A stretch of 64,000 nucleotides of DNA. Source: Eonycteris spelaea (lineage: Eukaryota > Chordata > Mammalia > Chiroptera > Pteropodidae). The stretch lies in assembly GCA_003508835.1 (NCBI GenBank), contig PUFA01000086.1, positions 930,001 through 994,000 of the forward strand, written 5' to 3'. Made by a program: the position numbers and the translations under genes. Every line of letters starts with the position of its first letter. Position 1 is the first letter of the stretch. Below the pieces are notes generated by a model. The model was not told the DNA's origin. It saw only the letters and a program-made list of their open reading frames with translations, and searched no databases. Shown piece after piece: positions 23,890 through 36,829 of the stretch.

Positions 23890-24062
23890 TCAATTTATTT
23901 TTCAAAATTTTAAATACAGTAAAATTCACTCTTTTTTGTGAGTATACAGTTCCATGAGTGTGATAAACATAATCATGTAGCCATTATCTTAATTAAGACA
24001 TGGAATAATTTTACCACCCTCCAAAATCACCTTGTGATGTTTATTTATAACCCTTTGAATTA
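23890..24062 (-). mobile_element. L1 LINE 3' UTR fragment, antisense, old subtype
   Basis: 'aaatacagtaaaattcactc' (23912-23931), 'gtatacagttccatgagtgt' (23942-23961), 'aatcatgtagccattatctt' (23971-23990) and 'catggaataattttaccacc' (23999-24018) match the antisense 3' UTR of an L1ME-type element. Confidence 0.75.
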
Positions 24063-25774
24063 TAAAAACAAACATTTTCCAGCTAACTTCATTGTTTTTA
24101 TTTTATAATTTTTGGTGTGTTATACATTTTACTTTTTAAAAAAGATTTATAAAACTGGTCCTTTTTTTTTCAGCAAATATTAAGTAACTCCTGTGTCAAC
24201 CCCTTTTAATGATTTATCTCTGACTATACAAAAGATAGCACTTTCTTCCCAATGAGCTAAGACCTGCCTGTGGTAATCTTCTCACCTCTTGGAGCAATAG
24301 AAACAAGATATAACCATCAATCCCTATGGCGATCATTAAAATGACAATGTAAAGCACAGCCAGTTCAATGGGTTGTGGTTCTTTTAATTAAAGTGTTACT
24401 TATCAACCCATAAATAAGTGATCCTGTGACATTACCTTCCTTGCAGATTAAGAGAAAACTCAAGTCCTATTTTATAACCTTATAGATCAGATTCATCAGA
24501 AAACTATGTCCTCTTTCATGTAAAGTGTTGAACTCCTGGGCAGCAATCAATGAAAAAACACTTAATTAGGCAAGAACCTGAAATCAGAGGAATCTTGTCA
24601 AGCATTGATAAAATCTTATCTGAATATAATTGGTTGCTAATTAGTAAATGTCCGAGATTTAATATCTTTGAAATTCCTTTACTATTCTCAGTGAAATAGT
24701 TTCCAGCCATGGGGTCGACCTTCATCCAGATGGTAATACTCAGAATTGGACTGAATTCAATCAAGAGATGACAATTAAGTGCCTAGGCTACTTGATGCTG
24801 ATGTAAGTCTTTATAATTTAACCAGATAGCATCTGGTGAGGAAGTCTCAGATATATTGGGTATATAATATATGAAGTTGGGCTCACATTGAATGATTAAG
24901 GAAGAAGATGAATGCAGCATATCACTGGAAGAATACAGAAATGTATAATTAATTTTTAGGTTTTGTCTTTTATGGAAGAAATGTATAAATGCATCCATAA
25001 TCTATTAATTTTATTAATAAATACAATAGCATATATTAGTGAATTTGATTAGACAAATATGCAAGACTTACACTGCTTTTAAAAAATACTTCTCACGATC
25101 ACTATTCTATAGAAAGCTTTCACTTGGAAGCCAGAGTATAATCTCTATTAGTCTCTGAAATATTTTATTGTTGTCCACTGAAATTGCAACCCAGTCAAAC
25201 TATTTCAACACTAACTTTTTTTTTTTTTTTGAGGCCACTGCTCAAGAGGAGGTACTTCTTTTCAGCAGATAAAAACACAATCTAAATTGCCTTCTAGATA
25301 ATTTTAGCCTTCACCAGAGAGTGGCATGTTGACATGCATAACAAGCAAAGATACATTATGCGAGATGCACTCACCAAAGAAATACAGCTTGTAGGGACAA
25401 TGAAAATCTAAGCGGCAGGAAAGAACGATTCTGAAAATTCTGAGTCTTGTTTTTTATCAGACAACATACCTCTCTGCTTTTCCTATTGACAGTGTTACTT
25501 ATAGAAGCACACTCCCATAAATAAACAAAAAATCAATCAATAAAGAAGAAATTTGCCTAATATTTAAATCAGAACTTTCATATTTTTATCTAACTAGGGA
25601 TTTTCCTAGGTGTTTTTTAAAAATTGAACTTAAGTTGTGTATTTACATTTGATTTAACTTAGAAAAACCTTGTTTATAGGAATTTTATGATGCATTTTCA
25701 TATCACATAATATGTTATAACTGTTATGATTAGGGCCAAACTGATTTTTTTAATGTGCTAAACTATTTTTTAAT
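24063..25774. other. Unassigned sequence
   Basis: Minus-strand frames of 82 and 71 codons (24516-24764 and 24783-24998) lie close together. Neither shows a domain and they are not in a shared spliceable register that I can support. A T-run sits at 25218-25231. Confidence 0.45.
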
Positions 25775-25925
25775 TAAACATTTTATTTTTGAGATAATTG
25801 TAGTTTTTCATGTTGTTTTAAAGAATAAGTCAGATAGATCTCATGTGCCTTCCACTCAGTTTCTACCAATGATAACATCCTCAAAAATTATAGAATATCA
25901 CAATCAGGAAATAGAAGAATGAGAC
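25775..25925 (-). mobile_element. L1 LINE 3' UTR fragment, antisense, old subtype
   Basis: 'ttttgagataattgtagttt' (25788-25807), 'cagatagatctcatgtgcct' (25832-25851), 'ccactcagtttctaccaatg' (25852-25871) and 'atatcacaatcaggaaat' (25897-25914) match antisense L1M4/L1ME-type 3' sequence. Confidence 0.75.
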
Positions 25926-26100
25926 AAAACTTATGGCTAGATGACTAGCTCAGGAGTGACCAATTGAATTAGGTTACCTGGCTTTATAATTTAATTTTAG
26001 TTGTAACCCTTGGTTCAAACAAAGCATATGAATTTGAGGGAGAGATCACCTAGAGACAAAGATAAATATTTAGAATCCCTTACCACAAACTAATATATCC

Positions 26101-26119
26101 CTGCCCCAAGGTGGGGCAG
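26101..26119. repeat. Short G+C hairpin
   Basis: 'ctgcccca' and 'tggggcag' form a perfect 8-bp stem around a 3-nt loop inside an unassigned 26000-26220 segment that is less AT-rich than its neighbours. Confidence 0.7.
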
Positions 26120-26224
26120 AGACTAGGAAGGGCAGTGTGGCATTACCCTAATACCAGTGTGAAGACTGGTGGTCAGCTGGGCCTTTTGGCACTACATTAT
26201 CATGAATCATATCTTGACAAACAG

Positions 26225-26438
26225 CCACCACAAAACTATTCTCTGGGAATGAGCTAACTGACTTCAAATTCTTTCTCTTGCTGTCTAACACTGGGTGAAG
26301 ACATTACACCAACAGAAACACCAATCTTCAACTCTGTCAAATAGGAATGGAAATAACACTTATGAAATTGTTTTGAAGATAAAATTTAACAGTGCTCATC
26401 AGTATACTTTTTGCTAAAGTGCTTGACAACCTAAGGAA
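26225..26438 (+). mobile_element. MIR SINE, sense
   Basis: 'gctgtctaacactgggtgaag', 'cttcaactctgtcaaatagg', 'aatggaaataacacttatg', 'aaattgttttgaagataaaa' and 'gctaaagtgcttgacaac' follow the MIR 3' half (TCATCTGTAAAATGGGAATAATAA, GGTTGTTGTGAGGATTAAA, AAAGCGCTTAGAAC). Confidence 0.65.
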
Positions 26439-27976
26439 AATAAAATTTATCCATTATGTCCACATTCTCCATCTATAATATACCAGATGTGAACATAACC
26501 AGGAACAACAACAAAAAAATCACATCAATTATTCTACTTAATAATTTAAGTTGCAGCAATCTCATATAAGGTGTAATAATAATATTTATTTTTTAATTTA
26601 GAAATAGTTTTAGCCTGCAATTAATTATTCTGAGATCACTAAATTTACACAAAAAAATATAAGCATATAATTTAAAATGGTGATTTACAGATTCACTCAA
26701 TCACTAAAATTGTAAAAATACATATAATCTATCAATCTATCAATATATCATTCTATCAATATGGATAATTTACCAAATCTGGGAGAAATTTTCCATGAAG
26801 CCAGTGATTAAAACTAGATCAAAAATAACCCTCTCATTTTTTTTTTTTATCATGAGCTCCTTCACCTGAAAGTTTAGATAAAGACCACCAATTCAAGTTT
26901 TTATCCCTAACTTCTTAGAATAGAAATATAAATTCTGTATCAACCAAAATAATTTACAGCCCCGCTGGGTTATGAGGTAAAACACTTTTATCCCCACTAC
27001 ACAGTTCTTATGAGTGCTTCATTTTCTCAATTTATTCTGAACCTGAAACTCCTGAGTAACAAAGAGTCGTGCCTGGTAAGGGCACTAATCATGGCATTTG
27101 CCCTCATGGAGAGAGTATAGTCCTCAGGATATATATTTTCAAAGTGGAGGCAGTTACAGTAAAACTGATAATAGAGCATTCTTTGATGGCGGAGTTTTAG
27201 GTATTCCATAAATTCAAAGTGTCAAGAGAGCCTGGAAGTGAGGATAAGAGAAGTTGCCATTTAATTTAGCAGAGACATTGAAGATTTAATAAACTCTCAA
27301 GATACTCAGTATTAAAACTCTTACAAGAAATAACTGTATTGATTGCCATAACTGGGAGAGTAAAGATTTGCTTACACTATTCATGTTGGAAATCTCAGAA
27401 TAGAAAGTTCAAATAAATTCTGATATGAACATGACAATATTTGTGTTCATGTTCAAAGATGAGAATATAGAGGTAAAAACATGGCAAAAAATAACATGGC
27501 AAAATTAGGAAAAGTAAACCTTAAAGACATAGACAGAGTGCAGATCATAGGTTATCTGCTAAAGAAACTAAAAGATTAACATGAAAAAATTTTGTTCACT
27601 ATGTTTAGAAATATTTATATAAGTATGACTTTAAAATTTCCTAAAGGAAAGATATATGGAAGATATGTCATTATATTTCAATTAAGTACAATGATAATAT
27701 TTTGTTCTTATTAGGAAAAAATGTCATTTTATAATTTATAAAACATATAATAGATTTATGGGTATACATAAAATATATGATATATTTTAGAATATTTTTC
27801 TAGTACATAATATAGATTTTAAATATAGTTGTGCTTTGATTTCCTTTGAAAGGTATTTTTTAAATTACATGAAGAATATTTTATGATATTGTAAATTACT
27901 TATCCCTTCTAGAGATTTATATTTTCTTACACAAAATCAAACTTCACCTTAAGCTCATCATAAAATTTTACATTTT
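26439..27976. other. Unassigned AT-rich sequence
   Basis: A weak ATCA/ATCT tract lies at 26727-26765. The phrase 'tgccctcatggagagagta' near 27099-27117 recalls the antisense L2 3' region but is isolated. Confidence 0.4.
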
Positions 27977-28122
27977 ATCTCTATTCCTTTTCTACTTTTC
28001 AATCTCTTCCTTCTTTTCTCCCTCCTGCCCTCCTTTCCCTTTCCTTCTCTTCTTTTCCTTTTCCTTCCTTCCTCTCCCTCCTTCTTTCTTCCCTCCCTCC
28101 CTTCTTCCTCCCTTTCTTTTCC
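27977..28122. repeat. Long (CCTT)n-type polypyrimidine tract
   Basis: Nearly 150 bases are almost all C or T, with CCTT and CCCT units and only a few purine interruptions. Its complement explains the lysine/glutamate/glycine-rich 64-codon minus frame, which is low-complexity and not a protein. Confidence 0.9.
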
Positions 28123-29958
28123 ATTTTTAGAAAACTGAGAAATTTTCAGCATCTACTATCCACCTTCTTATATTCCTTGTGACCCAACTTGCCCCCAAAT
28201 AATTAAAAATAATTTGTTAATATAATTTGTTCAGATACTGTGAAAACCATACTTCTTATTAATAATTCTAGATGTCTATCCTAGTAACCATTTTTTTAAT
28301 CTATGAGTATTGAAAGTATAGAGAATTATGGGAAAATATCAACATTGTAGATTTCATGTTTAAACCATTAGAAAAAATAAAAATTGTCCTTGTAATTGGC
28401 TTATCGTGTATAAAAAATACTTTAAAATAACATTTTTTAAATGTTTTAATTCAATTATTGTACTACGTGAAGGAAGGAGAGATTAATGAGAATTATTCTG
28501 CCATCTATTCCTATTTGACAACACATAATTAAAAATAATTTAAAAAAATAAGATTATTTTAATTTGTCAGCATGAACTATATAGAAAATGTATTGATATA
28601 TCAAATGAATTTCACCAAAAAAAAGCTGGAGCAGGTAATAATGAGACCTAATTAACCTGATTGAATTTAAAAAGAAATAAGCAGTGAGCCTCTCATGGCC
28701 CTTGATTTTATTATGTGTGTCCCTATAACAAGTGGCCAATTACTAGACCCTGCTATAAAGGACAAGACTCAGGAGTAAAAAGAGCAAATTAAATAGTGTG
28801 AAAGGTGGGTGTACTGTGCTAGGTATCACACTCCTTTCTCTTCAGATTACACCCTAAAACCATGTCCACACCTCTGCCTTCTAGATTGAAGACTGGTAGA
28901 ATAATAACAGGTATCGGACAGTGAAGGTGGTCCAAGAAGAGCCTTCAAGCAGTGTATTTGTTGTGAATCCACTATTCTGAATGGAAAAGTGCTTTATCTA
29001 TAAACATGTGCTATCTGGGAACTTTCCCTAGTTTGAAGCTGAGAACATTAAACTGTGAGGCAAGGAATAAAATCTATTAAAAATATAAAATAAATAGAAA
29101 ATTAGATACTCAAATCTACTTACATCTTAGCTATTACATTATCTCTGCATGGACTAAAATTCACTTCCTTCTACTTCCTTGGGTGATAGCAAGAAACAAC
29201 CATTCCTGGAAGACTAAGCTATAATTACTTCTAATTTCTATTAAATAGTATCCTCCATTTCAGAGAGTTTTAACAAAGCAAAGTTGCATGCTAAAGACTT
29301 CTATAGATATTTATACAGGATTATAATACAGTTATAAAGGTTAGCAAAATATGAAAATATCAGTTTCAGCTATTTGAACTGGTGGCTGTGCTTTATTTGG
29401 AAGTCAGTTTACATGAAAAGCAATATATTTACTCTTTTTTTTTTTTTACATCAGCAACTTGAATGTAAGTCACAGGCAATACAGATGGGACCATAAACAA
29501 CAGTCTAAGACAAAAACAGCTTAGCTTGAAGAAAGAAGCTAAGAGAGCTAATATATCTTAACGTTATAAGAATACTGCAACTCAGTCATATTTCAATTTT
29601 CTGGGTAAAATCTAGTAGTCATAATTTAAATATCTCTTAAAATGGCTTCTCTTTTAGCTATTTATTTGCAAATCTCAAATTTAATATATTCAGGTTGTAT
29701 AATATTCTCTATCCATGACAATAAAGTTAAAAAACACTTCATTTGACATGGTACTTGACTAAGCTCCATATTTTTTGAGAGACAGAAAAATCACTAAACT
29801 AGGATAAAGATATAACATATGACTCAAGGGACAACTACAATAGAAAAAAACAAAGTTTATTATTCAATATGTATTAGAAAATCTATAAGGTAAAACACTC
29901 AGACTATAACAATAGTGTCCCAACAATTCTTTCTGCTTTTTTTTCACCTCCAGTCTCT
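28123..29958. other. Unassigned sequence
   Basis: 28700-28960 is less AT-rich and could be an old LTR or DNA-element piece, but no termini were recognised. A T-run lies at 29437-29448. Confidence 0.4.
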
Positions 29959-29959
29959 T

Positions 29960-30475
29960 TACAGTAAAGTGATCTTACAAAAAGGTACATTAAACTATGT
30001 TTCACTTCAGCTTCAAATTCAATTGCTTCCCTTACATGAGATAATCCTAACCCCGTTACCTTGGCTAGAAGGGCCTGGGTTAATCTTTGCGTTGTCTACC
30101 TCTTCAGACCACTTGTGACTCTCTTGTTCTTTCTCAGTGCCTGTCATTAACTCCATTTCCTTTGTCACTTTCCTACTTCAAATTTTTACTCACATTCCTT
30201 CTCATCCTTGAAATGTGTTTTCTCTCCATTTTCCTTTTCAGGACTTAGCTTAAATACCTTCTAAGAGGAATTAACACTATTATTATTTTCTTTAAAATCC
30301 ATATTTTTTATTATCACATTAACAATCTGTAAATATTCTATTTATTTATTTCTCATAAATCAACCTCCCCAACCAGTATGTCAATACCTCAAAAGCAGGA
30401 AATGTACCTATCTTGTTCACTGTTATGTCCCCAGCATGCATCTGGCACATATTGCATTCCTAACAAATTTCTGCA
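29960..30475 (+). mobile_element. L2 LINE 3' end, sense
   Basis: 'cattccttctcatccttgaa' (30193-30212), 'caggacttagcttaaatacct' (30239-30259), 'ttctaagaggaatta' (30259-30273), 'caatacctcaaaagcaggaaa' (30382-30402) and 'atcttgttcactgttatgtcc' (30411-30431), then 'ccagcatgcatctggcacat' (30432-30451), follow the terminal 500 bases of L2 in order. The 67-codon + frame at 29915 is not a gene. Confidence 0.8.
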
Positions 30476-30743
30476 ATTGTTCCATTCATTTAGGAGTATT
30501 TTTAGATATAATTATACATGTAGTGAAAGTAAAAGAGAATGAATTTGATCACCTAAAACAAAAATAAAAACAAAACTATTTTCCTCTTACAAATCCATTG
30601 TTAATTTTAAACTATTTGTAATCCAACCCAGGTTAGATTCGTATTTAGGAATTTTGAGTCTGAACTGGATAAATTATTAATAAGGAAAATGTGTTAGTTT
30701 TTACTTTCATATGAAGAAAGGAATTAAAAATATACATGCACAG

Positions 30744-30744
<1 letters not shown>

Positions 30745-30779
<35 letters not shown>
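30745..30779 (+). repeat. (CA)n microsatellite
   Basis: An uninterrupted CA array of about 17 units, pure enough to be polymorphic. Confidence 0.98.
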
Positions 30780-30781
<2 letters not shown>

Positions 30782-31274
30782 TATAATACCTGTTCTTCAC
30801 AGCATGTATTAAAAAGTTGGAAATTAACCAGTGAATCTGAAATGAGTAGACCATTAGTTTACATCATTTCATTTAAATGAAGCCAGAGGTTTGTGATCTG
30901 TGTAATTCAAATGCAATATAAGGATGCAAACGTATTACTTTATAGTGTGTTATAAAAGTTGCCTTCCAGAGAAGGTGGCTTTAAGAGATTATGAGCACAC
31001 TGTTGAATAAAAATCAGTTGTTAGGTTTCACGATATGTTCCTTAGTAATATAAAATTCAGTGTTCATGTTGAAGTCTATTTTGCTTCTAAAATTTTCTGA
31101 TGAGACAGCTTCTCCTGATTTTTTTTTTCCATCCCAAGAATGGAAAAGTGTCAAAGTGAGTTATTTAGTCTGAATACATCAGCTTGTTAATAAGGAATAC
31201 CCTTAAGGAAGGTAGTTCTATAGCTCTGTGCTCAGGAGAAGTTCCAATATAGCAGTAACTACTAAAGCTCGAAT
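30780..31274. other. Unassigned sequence
   Basis: Nothing recognised beyond an 11-base T-run near 31117-31128. Confidence 0.5.
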
Positions 31275-31385
31275 ATCTTAAGTGTAGTAATTATATCTTA
31301 TTTATTTCTCGATCCATCTTCACAATGCTTGCCATAGATTAGTGTTTCATAAATGTTTACTAAAGGCATTTAATCAAATATATGA
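31275..31385 (+). mobile_element. L2 3'-end fragment, sense
   Basis: 'attatatcttatttatttctc', 'catcttcacaatgcttgcc' and 'atagattagtgtttcataaa' parallel the last L2 bases (TGTCTTGTTCACTGCTGTATCC, AGTGCCTGGCACATAGTAGG, GCTCAATAAATATTTGTT). Confidence 0.6.
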
Positions 31386-32612
31386 GAGTCTATGCAGCAT
31401 TCTTGAAAATTTATAAGAATAACAATCTTCCTTTACTAGAATGTTCATGAAATAGACCGTACTGCAAAATAGGGTCACAAAGGAAGGCTCAGTAGATGTG
31501 TGTTCTCAGTTATCAGTTAGAGTTCTCTCTTCTTTCTAGCCACAAGATGCTAGACAGCACACACCAAAATCCAGGTTCTAGCCCAAAGAGTAATTAACTC
31601 ACTGTGAGTTCATGAAATGAGATATATGGACTAAATATTTGCCAGTATTGTTCCAACAGAAAAGAAGTTATGATTCTAAAATGTTCATTCCTATGTCTAA
31701 GAATGGTCTGTCTTTAATATTTATGTAGTCAATATATTTGGTGACATTTGATGATAAACCAATGAATCATTCAACTCTACTAAAGCAAGAATCTGCACAA
31801 CTGCAAAGGACTTCTAATTTTTATATGTTGTGAATCAGGGAGCAAGACTACTAAGAGGTTGTAATATGGGGATTGTGAATTTCATCTCCTGGGACTCACT
31901 GTTATGGTAAACCATTGTATTAATTGTGTTTTAATGTTGCTACAGGGAAAGCTGCTGAAAGGAGATTATTGTAAATAAGCAATTAGTATAAAAACTCATC
32001 CTCGCCATATCAAAAAATGAAAAAATCAAAGGAAGCTATTAACTTTGCTTCGCCAGCTAGCTATTTAACTCATGCATCTTAGTGCTTTCTATTATAAAGG
32101 TAAGTAATACCATGTGAATCCAAGGTAGAAAGGTACAGTCATAAACATAAGCAAAAATATTTTATTTAAAAAAAAAAATACTTGCATTGCCTAGGAGATC
32201 CTAAAACCTTAAAAATGTGAGCAAGCCAAGATCCATCTGTAAGTATGAAGATAAAGAGACAATTTCTTGTTGCCTAGATGGTGCCCCACAAGATGGTATG
32301 CACTGTAGAACAGGCGTACCTACTGTGTGTCTCGATTGTTTATAAAGGCAAAATGACGTTCCCATGGTGCTTTTATCATGATCTTTATCATGGATCTGAC
32401 TATTCTGATGAATGTAAAGTAAAATATTTAAAAGTTTTATAATGAGTCCTATGCTGTATTTAATATTGAACTATAGTCCTACATCTGGGAATTAGATTTC
32501 TTAAATTCATATCATTATTTTTGTCATAAAATAGTAGTGGAATAACAGAAAGAAGGATATATACCTGGGTCTACAATATATCAAGGACAACTGAAACTTA
32601 TTTACAGAATAT
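31386..32612. other. Unassigned sequence
   Basis: No repeat body or frame was recognised. A short A-run lies at 32168-32178. Confidence 0.5.
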
Positions 32613-32712
32613 TAAAATAATTCAACAGATGTTTCTTGAATACTGACTAGAGGCAGGGGCTATGTCAGAGAACAAAGAGAAAATCCTGCCTTCATAAGAC
32701 TTAATTTCAAAC
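32613..32712 (-). mobile_element. L2 3'-end fragment, antisense
   Basis: 'ttcaacagatgtttcttgaat', 'gaggcaggggctatgtcag', 'agaacaaagagaaaatcctgcc' and 'ttcataagactta' follow the antisense L2 terminus (CAACAAATATTTATTGAG, CCAGGCACTGTTCTAG, AACAAAACAGACAAAAATCCCTGCC, CATGGAGCTTA). Confidence 0.65.
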
Positions 32713-34030
32713 CATTAAAATCATTAACTGTGACTATTATGAAAACAACCCCTCTTCTACTACAGAGGTCCCCTTATTTACTGCAGCTCTGGATTGTCAG
32801 GCTTGGTAAGTGGGGAATTAACAAAAATAAGTTTATTCTTAGTCTTTTTTTAGAAATTCAAATTTCAATTCAATCGCTGCTTAGAAAACTATTTAAAAAT
32901 GAAACTGTGGTGAACTGACATCTTAATAGATGATTTTGTTAAAACGTTCCCCCTTAGGGTGCAGAACAGATGTTTAAAACATAATGAAAATATAAGCTTC
33001 CGATTTTTAAAAGTTTTGTATTTGATCCCGTTATTCTCTAGCATGTGCAGCAATTAGTCTTTGAATTAATAGATAGAAACTTCCAAATAATTTTGACTAA
33101 GTTGTAAATTCATTTTTCTTCAAAGAGAATGTATGTAATGTAATGTAATGTAATGTAATGTAATGCACATTACATTCTGGATCAAGTGATTAATAAAACC
33201 TCAAACTAAATACTGCTAGAGCATCTATTCTCAAACCAATCAGGATTACTTGTTGAGCAAATATACATCTTGGCATGACATGATTAAGAAAGAGACAGAT
33301 AACCTTAATATAATATTTTAAATCTGGAATTACATAGAAATGATTGTCAGAATACTATAAATGGGGCAAATCTTAAAATTTATCAATTAAACTTCTAAAT
33401 CACCAGATTCCAGTTCCTAACATTTTCTGGAGAGCATTTTGTATTTTAATATCAATTGAAGAATATTAAAAACATTGATCAAAATTCTTATTACTTCCTA
33501 TTAATCTTTTTTTTTAAAATCAAGCATATATAAATTTTCTACAACTTTTTGAGTCCATTCATAGCCTGTATTTGTTTTGGGATCTATGAATGGAGTAGAT
33601 TATATTAACTGACTAAGCATGCTTTGAAAGTAAGATACAAAGGATACTAATCTCCTTTTCTAATTTTTGGCACTTTTTTAAAGCAAATTCTAAATTTTTT
33701 TTCTCTCTCTCTATATAGGGAAAAATGTGTTCTTCATAATGTTATTTTTAAATTAAAACTGAGGAAATATATATTAAATTTCTTAGCAGAGTGCCTATGT
33801 TGTAGTTAATAGTCAATAAATTGTTCTGGTTACTATTTATATAATTATATTTCTCACACTGAGCTCTCCACAAACACTAGACTGAAACTTATAAATCCCA
33901 CTATCTTCTAAGTCTTAATGTTTCTAAACAGAATTGGTATTCTTTACCTGTAAGAACTAGCTCTTTCTCAAAATTAGCCTAGTTTTGTTCATGACATTAA
34001 TACCGTCAGTTATACTCAACAGATTTTAAG
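32713..34030. other. Unassigned sequence with a pentanucleotide tract
   Basis: The (TAATG)n tract at 33131 is the only landmark. Flanking DNA is not assigned, and the 62-codon frame at 32730 is unrecognised. Confidence 0.45.
33131..33176. repeat. (TAATG)n microsatellite ending in a perfect hairpin
   Basis: Six TAATG units (33136-33165) are followed by their own reverse complement. 'aatgtaatg' (33157-33165) pairs with 'cattacatt' (33168-33176) across the 2-base spacer 'ca'. Confidence 0.9.
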
Positions 34031-34031
34031 T

Positions 34032-34195
34032 ATTGGTTCCACTGCCTACTGGTTGAAAATCTGGGCAGATGAAAGAGAGGGGACTGAGTCTTAAATTCAT
34101 CATCTGTAAAGAAGGGACAGTATTAAGATTTGCCTCATAGAATGCTATGATTAAATATGTTAATATATATATAAAGCATATAACCTTACTAGCCA
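34032..34195 (+). mobile_element. MIR SINE fragment, sense
   Basis: 'gttccactgcctactggttga', 'ttcatcatctgtaaagaaggg', 'acagtattaagatttgcctca', 'tagaatgctatgattaaatatg' and 'tatataaagcatataacct' follow the MIR core and 3' half in order. The TA-rich 'taatatatatataaagc' replaces the consensus 'aatacatgtaaagc'. Confidence 0.65.
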
Positions 34196-35329
34196 CAAAT
34201 CAATGATTCAAAATGTTAACAAATATTGTTATATTACTACATTATTTTTTATAACCTCATTTTTTCCTCTTTCCCATTCTATTTTCCAAATCCAGTGTGT
34301 GTTTTTTTTTTTTTTTTTTCAGGCTATTCTTTCTACAAACTCAGTCCTGTATTCACAAATTCCATTACAAGTATAGAAGTGAAAAGATTGTTTAGTATTA
34401 GATATTCTAATTTTCAAATAAGTCTTTGGAATAGAAATTGTAACAGTACCTTTACATTTTAGTTCAGTTATTTCTTTTCCTTTAACCACAAACATATTTC
34501 CTATATCAAAGAAATTAAGATATCTTATAAGGTTTGAAGGCATTTTTTTTCTATAGAAACAGTTTTCTTTCTTATGTACATTGAAACCTTACTCTCTTAT
34601 TATTTTTAACAGCTCCAGGACATGGAAGAAAATTCAATAGTGTTTATTTCTAGGTTCATCTTAATTTTTTTTTTCTATCAATGAGGCTTTAACAAATAAT
34701 GTACTTTTTAAAAAAACTTTCAATAATTTCAGCTTGAGGCTCTTCAAAATTTATAAATATAGTGCTCCAACACAAAAAGCTGAGCAGACTGTTGACAAAC
34801 CTCTCTCCTACTAAAATCATCCAGAAATGGTTGTTACTATGGTAATAAAAATTATTTTAATATACAAAACCCAATTTAAAAGGGAAAACAAGAGAAGAGA
34901 AAATCTTCATGTGATAAAAGTAGAAAGAGCAATCAAAGACAAATGACGAGAGGTAGGGAAACCTTTATACTTGGGTAAACGCCCAACGGGTTGGTCTCCA
35001 GTACCCATGAAGAAACTGGAGAGATGCCTTCTGAATTATAAAAATCAAGGTGATCAGAATTAGACATAAGACTTTTAAAAGCTAATCTTTCTGTTAAAAT
35101 AAGAGAGGAGTGGGGATTTGACTGACTAGCTGTGGGCAATAGTAAGAAATAGATGTCATCTATATAAGTCTGGAGTGAAGAATCAGAAACACTGACCTTA
35201 GCATGTAAAAATACATGGTAGTTACAGGAGTTTCAAATTGAAAACACATAATAACAATTGGATAAAGGCAATTGAATTCCATTGGCACTAATGGACCAAA
35301 ATACACTCTGTTGGAACATTTTTATAATG
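34196..35329. other. Unassigned sequence with an 18-base T-run
   Basis: The T-run spans 34302-34319. Overlapping frames on both strands near 34226-34543 are unrecognised, and their overlap in opposite strands argues for chance. The segment 34880-35160 could be a 5' extension of the L1 relic that follows, but I could not anchor it. Confidence 0.4.
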
Positions 35330-35752
35330 TAGTCATTCATTTACCATAGGAAAAAATTTTCTCCTTGAAGGAAGTTCACAATTAAAACACATATGAGGGA
35401 AGAAAGGTTGCATGGGTAATATCATGAGCTCAAGTTGTAGAAGAAATACGAACCTAGTAACTGGAAATAATAAAAATAATCTACAGCAGATAATAAATAT
35501 GTTATAATAATTAAAGACATAAAAGAATACATAAAAGACAATGAACATATAGTTCAATTTGCAAACAAAAAAATCAGATGTAAAAAAAAGAATGCTTAGA
35601 AATCTTAAAATAGTGATAAACACTGAAATCATAGTAGATAAATCAAAGAGCAGATTAGATAATAATGAAGAGGAAAAAGTGAACAGGGAGACAAAAATAA
35701 GAAAATTACCCCAAATTTAATGCTGAAAAATACAGAAAATATAAAAAGAGAT

Positions 35753-35788
<36 letters not shown>

Positions 35789-36829
35789 ATAAGCAGAGGA
35801 CCAAAATTATGTCAATAGAAAAACAAAATCGAAAACAGAGAATGAGAAGAGGAAATATTTGAAGATAGAGTATCCTTCAAAGTTGCTGAAGTAAATCCAA
35901 GAGTTTTCAAACTCCAGACACTGAGTTATGGTGAAGAAAATTTAAGCAAAATCTGCTACTAGATAAATTTTGGTGAAATTGCAGAGTAACAAAAGTACTA
36001 AATAAAAGTTAAAGAAAGCTATTTTCCTCAAACTGGGTACAAACACATAAGAGAAAAATTTTTTTTTCCTTGATAAACTATTATAGTTCCCTGACCATCA
36101 CTGTTGTCAAAGTGGATTTCTCATTTTTGATGTGGTCTGAAAATTCTTAAGTAGAAAATCTAGCTTGTAGTAGTTAGGAGTCATTATGCACACACGCACC
36201 TTGCAAAAAAATTTACAATTCCTCTCTGGAGTGCTACAATTTCAATTCAGCCATCAAAGAATTCCCATAAGTAAAGTTCAAAGAAAAATAAGCAGTTCAG
36301 GGTAAACAGCCTCAAAGGACCAAAGTCCTAAAGACACTATATAGGAAGAACTCTAATAAAAAAGGATAAAAAAAAAAAAATCAGACCTCAGGAAACATCA
36401 GGTATTGGAATTATAAAATACATAATTAAAAAAAATGAAAGAAATAAAGAGAGAGAGGCAGACAAAGAAGAAAATTCTGAGAACTTTATTACTAGCACAA
36501 TTAAACTAAAGGAATATTTAAGGGAAGTATTTTAGATCAAAGGAATATGATTCTATATATATATATATAAAAGACCAATTTAAGAAATAATAATGAAGAT
36601 ATTGCTAAATGTGCTGCATTAAGTATACCCTGACTATACTGAACAGTATTAATGCCAAATTTATGTACCAGCACTTAACTAGTTAATGATAGGAGACGAG
36701 GTCAAAGAGAATGATATGTCTACCATTCGAACATTTTTCTGTATGTTAAAATTTGCAATGTTTTATACATTATTTGATGTATTTAATGACTATGCCTATT
36801 AAAATAGATAGGATAAACATGAAAAGAAA
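35330..36829 (+). mobile_element. Probable L1 5'-part relic (ORF1 to early ORF2 region), sense
   Basis: The + strand is strikingly A-rich, as L1 sense strands are. Phrases such as 'gataaatcaaagagcagatta' (35638-35658) and 'aaattaccccaaatttaatgc' (35703-35723) recall the L1 ORF1 and inter-ORF consensus. The match is loose. It is supported mainly by position directly upstream of the certain ORF2 relic and by strand composition. A purely A-rich unique sequence is the alternative. Confidence 0.45.
35758..35787 (+). repeat. A-run of 30
   Basis: A perfect 30-base A-run lies inside the putative L1 5' part, far from any L1 3' end. Confidence 0.95.

Noticed and set aside
28700..28960. Promoter-like segment ('gctataaagg' at 28751-28760)
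   Set aside because: A TATA-like string in AT-rich DNA is uninformative. There is no CpG island, no downstream frame and no splice donor in context.
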